The notes beneath the pieces were generated by a model that had not been told where the DNA came from, did not search any database, and saw only the letters and a list, made by a program, of their open reading frames with translations. From positions 1 to 18,623 of the forward strand of contig CAYRWY010000059.1 in assembly GCA_964427955.1 (NCBI GenBank): 18,623 bases of DNA. Reading direction: 5' to 3'. This DNA is from JACRBK01 sp964427955 (GTDB lineage Bacteria; Chloroflexota; Anaerolineae; Aggregatilineales; Aggregatilineaceae). Within the stretch, counting starts at the first letter, position 1. Each line of letters begins with the position of its first letter. Positions 14,701 through 18,623 of the stretch are shown in pieces. A program made the translations under genes and the position numbers.

Positions 14701-17700
14701 AGTCTGCCAGCTCGAAAGACCAGCCGATCATTGCTCACGGCTTTGATTCGGCGTTCCCGCATGTGCTGCAAGTGCGTCAGGTCAATGCCAAGCTGACGAA
14801 ACCGAAGGTGATCCAGGTGTACGGCTATACCGTCTACACCTTCATCCCGGTGGGACCTGGCTCCTATGAAGAAAATACGTATGACGGCGCCGGGGCAGTC
14901 ACCCAGTCCCCGTTCATCTACGAGCAGGCCTGGAAACCCACCAAGCTGATCACGTCCACCCCAGGGCCTTCGGCTCAACGTTATACGAACTCCGCGCATG
15001 ATCAGGCCCGCGTCTACCTGTACTTCCAGGGCGCGGACTCGCTCACTATCTACGCGACGGCGGGATCGTACGGTGCCATCGACGTCTATCTGAATAACGA
15101 GTTGCAGGGCACTTTCATCCTGAAGCGGTCGCGCACGGCCTATCAGGTCCCCTTCACCCTCACCGGCTTCGACGCGGACGAAACCAACGTGTTGGAACTG
15201 CGTGTCAACACGACTCTCAAACTGTCCAAGAAGATCAACCTGGACAAGGTGGTTCTGTACAGCAAGCCCAAGCTGTCCGAACGGGATGCCGCCTACGAAA
15301 ATGATGAGACGTTGAACGATGACGGCATCACCCCGCTGCTCCAGTTCACCGGGCAGTGGACCAGGGTGGCCAACGCCGCCGCTTCGGGCGGAAACTTCGA
15401 AATGTCCAGCGCGATCGGCGACCAGGTGGTGTTCGACGTGACCGGGGCGACCTCGGTGGTCATCACCCGCCGGTTGTACAGCAAGTATGGCATGGTCGAA
15501 GTCTACGTCGATGACGATCTGTACGGCGTGTTTGACAGCTTCACCAGCAGTCCCACCAATGGCGCTTTCCGGGAGCACTACGTGATCGCGGGGCTGGACC
15601 CGGACTTCGATCACACCATCCGGCTGTCGGCCCAACGCTCCGGAAAGAAGCTGGACAAGTTCAAGCCCTTCGACATCGATGCCGTCCTGGTACGGTCGGG
15701 CGATGTGGCGGGCGAGAACTACCTGGAAGATGGAAAATTCGAAAGCAACGATCCATCGGTCTACAAGCTGGTGGGGGGCGGCGCGATTGACTACCTGGGG
15801 GCGAGCTGGGTGACCGGTGCTTACAGCCCCAGCGGCGGTGAACCCTCGACCGCGACCACCAAGGGCGACAAGGCGATTGTCCTCTTCAAGGGCAATATCT
15901 TCCGCATCTACGTGAATATGAGCAGCACCAGCAACAAGGCGCTGGTCTACATCGACAGCCAGCTCGTGGGCACGATCGACTCCAAGCGCGGCACGACGGT
16001 AACCGAGATCCCCTTCACCTTCGTGGGTCTGTCCGACGAGCTGCATACCGCTGAGATCGTGATCCAGGGGAGGTTCGCCATCAGCGCCTATGAAGCGTTG
16101 GTGGCTGCGCCCAGTGAAGCTGGCAGCTATCTCACCGTGCCGACCAATACCGCTGTTTACACCTCCGGCTTATGGACCGTGAAGGGCGATATCCTGGAGA
16201 CAAAGCAGTCGGGGGCCAGCCTGTTCTTCTATGTGACCAACGTCGACTCGTTGAACATCGAGCACGAAGTGATCAGCACGACGGGCAACATCGCAGTCTA
16301 CGTCAACCAGGATCTGCACAGCACCATCGATGCGACCTACATCAAGTCGAAACTGCCCAGCACGTCTTCTACCTACCTTGTCAGCGGCCTTTCCACCGCT
16401 ACCCAAGAGGGTGCCTGGGTCGAGATCCGCAACCCGAAAGCGAAACTGATCGGGATCAAGGGCTTGCAAGCGTTGACCCTGACGCATCGCCTTGTGGATA
16501 CCAGCCCGATCGAAGAAGAAGCTGAGACGGTCGATCTGACTCGGGCGGTGCAGGCTACCGGGCTGTGGGACAGAAAACCCTCGTCGCCCGACAGCGCCAA
16601 GTATTCCGGTGGTTACTACCTGGAGAGCAAGAACAACTACGTCCACTTCTACATCCCGACCCAGTTCCTCACCTATGTCACGGTCTACCGACCGGTGAAC
16701 AGAAGCTATGGGGATGCCACGGTGTATATCGATGGCGTCTACTGGGGCAAGATGCCTAACAGCGCCTCGTCCGCCCAGTACCAGGTGCCGTTCTCGATCG
16801 GGCCTATCCCGGACCCCGCGATCAACCATGTGATCGAACTCCGGGCGGCCTCCAAGAAGAAGTTCGCGGTAGACAAGGTGGTCGGCTATGGGATGCATTA
16901 CATCGATCCCGGCTTCTACGAGGATGGCAGCGGGGTCTTCGTTGGGACCGCCGTCACCGGCGAGCAGGTGAATGGCAAGGACTACGCCCCGGCTTACTAT
17001 GGCACCTGGAAGGTCGTCACCGATGTCTCGGCGTCGGGCGGCTCGTTCCACCAGACCACCAAACGCGGGTCCCGGTTGTCGGCGGTGTTCGTAGGTAACC
17101 AACTGACGGTGTACCGCCGCACGAGCAGTGGTGGCAAGACGATGTACCTGTATATCGACGGTGTGGCGTATCCTATCAACAACAAGTCGTCGATCAAGAC
17201 CTACAACGTCCCGCACACCATCTTACTGGCCGACGAAGGGCCACACTCGTTCGAACTGGTGGCCGACTCGGGTAACCTGGACTTCGACGCCGTCGAGATC
17301 AAGAATGTGCTCCCGGCGAGCGAAGGGGCTTATCAGGAAGACAGCGTGTATGTGGCGCGCAACGGTGACTGGACGACAGTAAGCGGCGTGGATGTCAATT
17401 CCGGCGACGCTTACAACACCACCAAGCAGAAATACGCCAGCGCCTTCTTCCTGTTCAGCGGCAAGCAGGTCACGACCTACATGACGACCGGCAAGAACTG
17501 GGGCATCATGTCCGTCTACCTGGACGGCGTGTTCCAGGCCGATGTCAACCTGTATCTCTACGACAAGGTGGCGCATCCGACCGACGAGGCCTTCTTCGCG
17601 TACGACCTGTCTGGTCTGGAAGACACCGCTCACGTGTTGGAGCTGCGCTTCGAAGGCAAGAAGGATAAGAAGGGCAAGACCATCGTCAACTTCGATGCGA

Positions 17701-18266
17701 TCACGGTCAACGGCTATCCGGTGCCGAAGCCGGGTGAGCACATCCTGCCGGAAGAATCCGACACAGAAGTCAACGTGCCGATGGTGGGCTGCTTCGAAGA
17801 CATCAACCCTGCCTCGCCCGCGCCGATGCTCTGGACATACTATCACGGTGGTGACTTCGGCTGGCAGACACGTTTCACGGACTTCGCGTCGGGCGAGACG
17901 GACAACAGCCAGACCTACCACTTCGCGACGGGGAATACCGGCGAACAGATTTACGTCGAGTTCACCTTCAGGGCTTCCGGCTTCAGCCTGATGTACGTCA
18001 AGTATCCGTCGGGTGGTCAGGCCAAGCTCTACGTGGACGGCGTGCCGCTCGACCGGCCTGCCTCGCCGGGTGGCGTCATCAGCATGTACACCCCGCTGAT
18101 TGACGGGCTGTGGCGGGCTGATGCCATCTATACCGCGGACGGGTTTGACCCGAATGTCACGCACGTCCTGCGCGTCGAATGGGTGAACTTCCCGGTGGGG
18201 TCGAATATCTACATCGACCGTATCGACCTGCCGGTGTACAACCCCTCCTGCGATCCGGCATGGTAG
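11712..18266 (+). CDS. Giant exported protein: inactive metalloprotease-like domain plus about eleven tandem modules
   Basis: 2184 aa. A signal peptide is clear: basic MGNYRLRKVAHR, a hydrophobic core to about residue 29, and a likely cut near TRAA (~35-38). Residues ~40-90 are Ser/Thr/Pro-rich. Residues ~205-470 follow the pattern of exported metalloproteases recalled from Chloroflexota: VAVRVLFVES, WTEVEVNKVKTEI, DWAFTLFVVDS, and the zinc motif region. That motif should read HExxHxxGxxDE; here it is KMVGHVFGAGDE (400-411), so the first His and catalytic Glu are replaced by Lys400 and Met401. A calcium-loop-like DGDNDGFYDVTD lies at 477-488. From ~636 to the end come about eleven diverged modules (see repeat entry). 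No LPXTG, membrane tail or sorting domain is seen. GGAGG lies 9 nt before the ATG; a strong terminator follows. It is probably a surface or matrix protein; ligand unknown. Confidence 0.88.
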   Translation: MGNYRLRKVAHRLITTVALMTIVITTFWTGTQTPTRAAPASDVSSEQTASYTPVSGSTSDASPSSSTVPTELAPLNAMVMVSPDHLAALEKTITRAGGYVYVQQGEALFVGLKDLTPNDLMPVGARAVYQSIVPDREIAALSADDRAAVMVWNQMLNESTRQVALSAVSDEDSSTVILPTDRTQASRAQEVPTLDQQTSDYMVGSVAVRVLFVESTGVGTENWTEVEVNKVKTEIVQALDWWTTAATAPANFGGDPRPSANLEWNVSYVSPFEGSAEDRLKIQIPYEPISLTTVQAAADGGWMSLVAQHFLPTMPADGTTLRELANSSRWKIVNSEREQIYDWAFTLFVVDSSTDDNGYFQDGKAAGAALNGPYAFVSFDGGKTKDNGLGTENLEILIAKMVGHVFGAGDESWSASSAGAGCRPDEMYGYFRIEHSNCEFPNEIADPSLMRAGLEMIDAYRTNTLSLPARQQVGWYDGDNDGFYDVTDTLTDTFTGFSAAPACPVLHIANQLVENKDPLPGDVTDEGHWSIFVWDPVEGLVEKTAFFIPVNINWIGYVWGRIGPGEWVAGAPAGTEYGETRAWTRDDEGYTLYLPGQSGALNRVQIALMNRWEQQTYITENPVNVSVLGALNQPMLYDTYDEEAVGLYGPTGTLRGGWSFSPLPGAYGDATMLTSAFKSEACFAFAGREVTLYYSKQTVGVADVYVDGELHSTIRYTNDAQLKVKHVITNLAPGIHVVRLETVIGVIDFDAFQLTNSATDATQIIDALPIESGGTEIPVSASGFYEDFEAKLHYLGVWQDSTLPVGSGPGPGADLSAKRSSNAYDRFYFLFKNADAVAIYRSVFPGGGSAQVYLDGEEIGTMYNDATVARVMPFYIGGVLSGSVHTVEVRINPNTPYFELASLRFRQLATESFPAPQSLYTPASPGVPLDVAFNGAQDPNNGLWTTKTNYLASKDQGALLTMFFKGSAVAVNVGTGSSDGLLEMYVDGRLMRTVDTKSASSKDQPIIAHGFDSAFPHVLQVRQVNAKLTKPKVIQVYGYTVYTFIPVGPGSYEENTYDGAGAVTQSPFIYEQAWKPTKLITSTPGPSAQRYTNSAHDQARVYLYFQGADSLTIYATAGSYGAIDVYLNNELQGTFILKRSRTAYQVPFTLTGFDADETNVLELRVNTTLKLSKKINLDKVVLYSKPKLSERDAAYENDETLNDDGITPLLQFTGQWTRVANAAASGGNFEMSSAIGDQVVFDVTGATSVVITRRLYSKYGMVEVYVDDDLYGVFDSFTSSPTNGAFREHYVIAGLDPDFDHTIRLSAQRSGKKLDKFKPFDIDAVLVRSGDVAGENYLEDGKFESNDPSVYKLVGGGAIDYLGASWVTGAYSPSGGEPSTATTKGDKAIVLFKGNIFRIYVNMSSTSNKALVYIDSQLVGTIDSKRGTTVTEIPFTFVGLSDELHTAEIVIQGRFAISAYEALVAAPSEAGSYLTVPTNTAVYTSGLWTVKGDILETKQSGASLFFYVTNVDSLNIEHEVISTTGNIAVYVNQDLHSTIDATYIKSKLPSTSSTYLVSGLSTATQEGAWVEIRNPKAKLIGIKGLQALTLTHRLVDTSPIEEEAETVDLTRAVQATGLWDRKPSSPDSAKYSGGYYLESKNNYVHFYIPTQFLTYVTVYRPVNRSYGDATVYIDGVYWGKMPNSASSAQYQVPFSIGPIPDPAINHVIELRAASKKKFAVDKVVGYGMHYIDPGFYEDGSGVFVGTAVTGEQVNGKDYAPAYYGTWKVVTDVSASGGSFHQTTKRGSRLSAVFVGNQLTVYRRTSSGGKTMYLYIDGVAYPINNKSSIKTYNVPHTILLADEGPHSFELVADSGNLDFDAVEIKNVLPASEGAYQEDSVYVARNGDWTTVSGVDVNSGDAYNTTKQKYASAFFLFSGKQVTTYMTTGKNWGIMSVYLDGVFQADVNLYLYDKVAHPTDEAFFAYDLSGLEDTAHVLELRFEGKKDKKGKTIVNFDAITVNGYPVPKPGEHILPEESDTEVNVPMVGCFEDINPASPAPMLWTYYHGGDFGWQTRFTDFASGETDNSQTYHFATGNTGEQIYVEFTFRASGFSLMYVKYPSGGQAKLYVDGVPLDRPASPGGVISMYTPLIDGLWRADAIYTADGFDPNVTHVLRVEWVNFPVGSNIYIDRIDLPVYNPSCDPAW
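13614..18266 (+). repeat. Array of about eleven diverged protein modules, 120-175 residues each
   Basis: Approximate residue bounds in the giant protein: 636-758, 778-912, 919-1040, 1045-1187, 1190-1329, 1331-1465, 1466-1592, 1593-1730, 1731-1867, 1868-2004, 2005-2184. A full module has four landmarks in order: an opening such as GFYED or GSYEE; a Trp (GVW, GLW, GQW, GTW, GDW); a VYVDG-type strand (VYVDGEL, VYLDGEE, MYVDGRL, VYLNNEL, VYVDDDL, VYIDSQL, VYVNQDL, VYIDGVY, LYIDGVA, VYLDGVF, LYVDGVP); and a closing strand such as FDAVEI, LDKVVLY or FDAITV. The pattern suggests a jelly-roll or carbohydrate-binding-like beta sandwich, which is inference. At DNA level the copies are too diverged to look like recent duplications. 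Confidence 0.8.
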
Positions 18267-18319
18267 TGCACGGCACCGGGGGGGACAGGGTGACCTGCCC
18301 CTCCGTTCGTCCAACAACA

Positions 18320-18357
18320 AAAGACCCCGCTCCACCTGGAGGGGGGTCTTTATCTTT
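18320..18357 (+). terminator. Strong intrinsic terminator of the giant gene
   Basis: AAAGACCCC (18320-18328) pairs with GGGGTCTTT (18343-18351); inside, CTCCA (18330-18334) pairs with TGGAG (18337-18341), with one G-G mismatch between. The 3' arm ends in TTT and continues ATCTTT. It lies about 54 nt after the stop at 18266. The A-rich 5' side would let it work partly on the other strand too. Confidence 0.85.
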
Positions 18358-18374
18358 GTAGAGCCTGTTATGCC

Positions 18375-18502
18375 TTACTGATCCTTGCATTACTATCTAA
18401 ACTTCCATGAAGTTCACCCCCTCCTGCACCTCCCCCGTGCACGGGGGAAGTGGGGTGGGGTGCTGTCTCGCAGACTTTAGTTTATTCTGCAAGGATCAGT
18501 AA
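18375..18502. mobile_element. MITE-like element with 15-bp inverted ends
   Basis: TTACTGATCCTTGCA (18375-18389) and TGCAAGGATCAGTAA (18488-18502) are perfect inverted repeats bounding 128 bp. Similarity continues weakly inward (CTAAAC-type sequence on both arms). The interior has no coding capacity and holds a C-rich hairpin. If the ends are read as CTGATC...GATCAG, each is flanked by TA, which fits a TA target duplication of IS630/Tc1-mariner type. No transposase is present, so it would need one in trans. A large structural repeat unrelated to transposition is the alternative. Confidence 0.5.
18415..18462. repeat. C-rich hairpin inside the MITE-like element
   Basis: The core CCCCCGTGCACGGGGG (18432-18447) is a perfect 16-bp palindrome. 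Outer arms CACCCC (18415-18420) and GGGGTG (18457-18462) can also pair. It resembles in style the hairpin at 4078-4100, with C-rich left arm and G-rich right arm. No T-run follows. Confidence 0.5.
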
Positions 18503-18519
18503 CTTACCGATATGGAATG

Positions 18520-18534
18520 GCGCGGGAGCCGCGC
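18520..18534 (-). terminator. Hairpin just after the stop of the partial minus-strand gene
   Basis: GCGCGG (18520-18525) and CCGCGC (18529-18534) form a 6-bp GC stem with a 3-nt loop, 2 nt beyond the stop codon. No T-run follows on the minus strand, so termination is only possible. Confidence 0.3.
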
Positions 18535-18536
18535 GC

Positions 18537-18623
18537 TTATGAGTCGGTGTCCGCTTCGGGCGTCTCCACTTCATCCTGCCGTTCCAGGATCGGGGCGCGG
18601 ACTTCTTCCGCATAACTCAGCAG
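18537..18623 (-). CDS. C-terminal end of an unidentified minus-strand gene (partial)
   Basis: 28 codons are open to the right edge and end at a TAA at 18537-18539. The peptide is LLSYAEEVRAPILERQ followed by DEVETPEADTDS, an acidic tail typical of soluble bacterial proteins. The gene starts beyond the window and its product cannot be named. It converges with the giant gene. The short length makes this a probable rather than proven gene; the acidic end, frame usage and hairpin at its stop support it. Confidence 0.5.
   Translation of the reverse strand: MLSYAEEVRAPILERQDEVETPEADTDS

Noticed and set aside
14352..16046. A 564-codon open frame on the minus strand, opposite the giant gene
   Set aside because: It is the antisense shadow of a GC-rich coding frame. 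Its translation is rich in His, Arg, Val and Asp without motifs, while the plus strand shows clear repeated domains.
13614..18266. Repetitive array as a CRISPR or DNA-level tandem repeat
   Set aside because: Repetition is only at protein level in diverged modules; there are no identical short DNA repeats with spacers.
18415..18462. C-rich palindrome as a second terminator of the giant gene
   Set aside because: No T-run on either side and a strong terminator already precedes it at 18320-18357. It fits better as the interior of the MITE-like element.

Overview
The window looks like chromosomal DNA of a GC-rich bacterium of the phylum Chloroflexota, probably Anaerolineae or a close relative. 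This rests on recalled family patterns, not on a search: a BTAD regulator with a degenerate STAND-like front half, a J-domain protein with an external beta domain, C-rich intergenic hairpins, and a giant secreted protein built on a metalloprotease-like scaffold. No tRNA, rRNA, CRISPR array, phage gene or transposase is visible. The left end begins just after the stop of the first gene; the right end cuts a minus-strand gene, of which only the last 28 codons are present.

Left part (1-5.2 kb). A minus-strand LCP-family envelope protein and a minus-strand multi-pass membrane protein are separated by a terminator and a promoter that overlap. A plus-strand pair follows: a small zinc-ribbon protein, then a membrane-anchored J-domain protein. 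It converges with a minus-strand YgjP/DUF45-type metallopeptidase; the two stop codons overlap in a single CTAG. A minus-strand aldo/keto reductase follows.

Middle (5.2-11.5 kb). A minus-strand SARP/BTAD-type regulator and a plus-strand lipoprotein diverge from an AT-rich intergenic region with several dyads. Next comes a plus-strand housekeeping run: dnaN (DNA polymerase III sliding clamp, with its own promoter), a zinc-ribbon protein, dtd (D-aminoacyl-tRNA deacylase), and a divergent glycerol-1-phosphate-dehydrogenase-like protein with an altered active site and an acidic Ala/Glu/Pro tail.

Right part (11.5-18.6 kb). One 2184-residue exported protein fills this part. It has a signal peptide, a metalloprotease-like domain whose HExxH motif reads KMVGH (so probably not catalytic), a calcium-loop-like motif, and about eleven diverged tandem beta-rich modules. 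A strong intrinsic terminator follows, then a 128-bp MITE-like element with perfect 15-bp inverted ends.

I see no complete new multi-gene system. The best leads are the giant pseudo-protease/module-array protein, the altered dehydrogenase next to dtd, the membrane J-domain protein with an external domain, and the MITE-like element.
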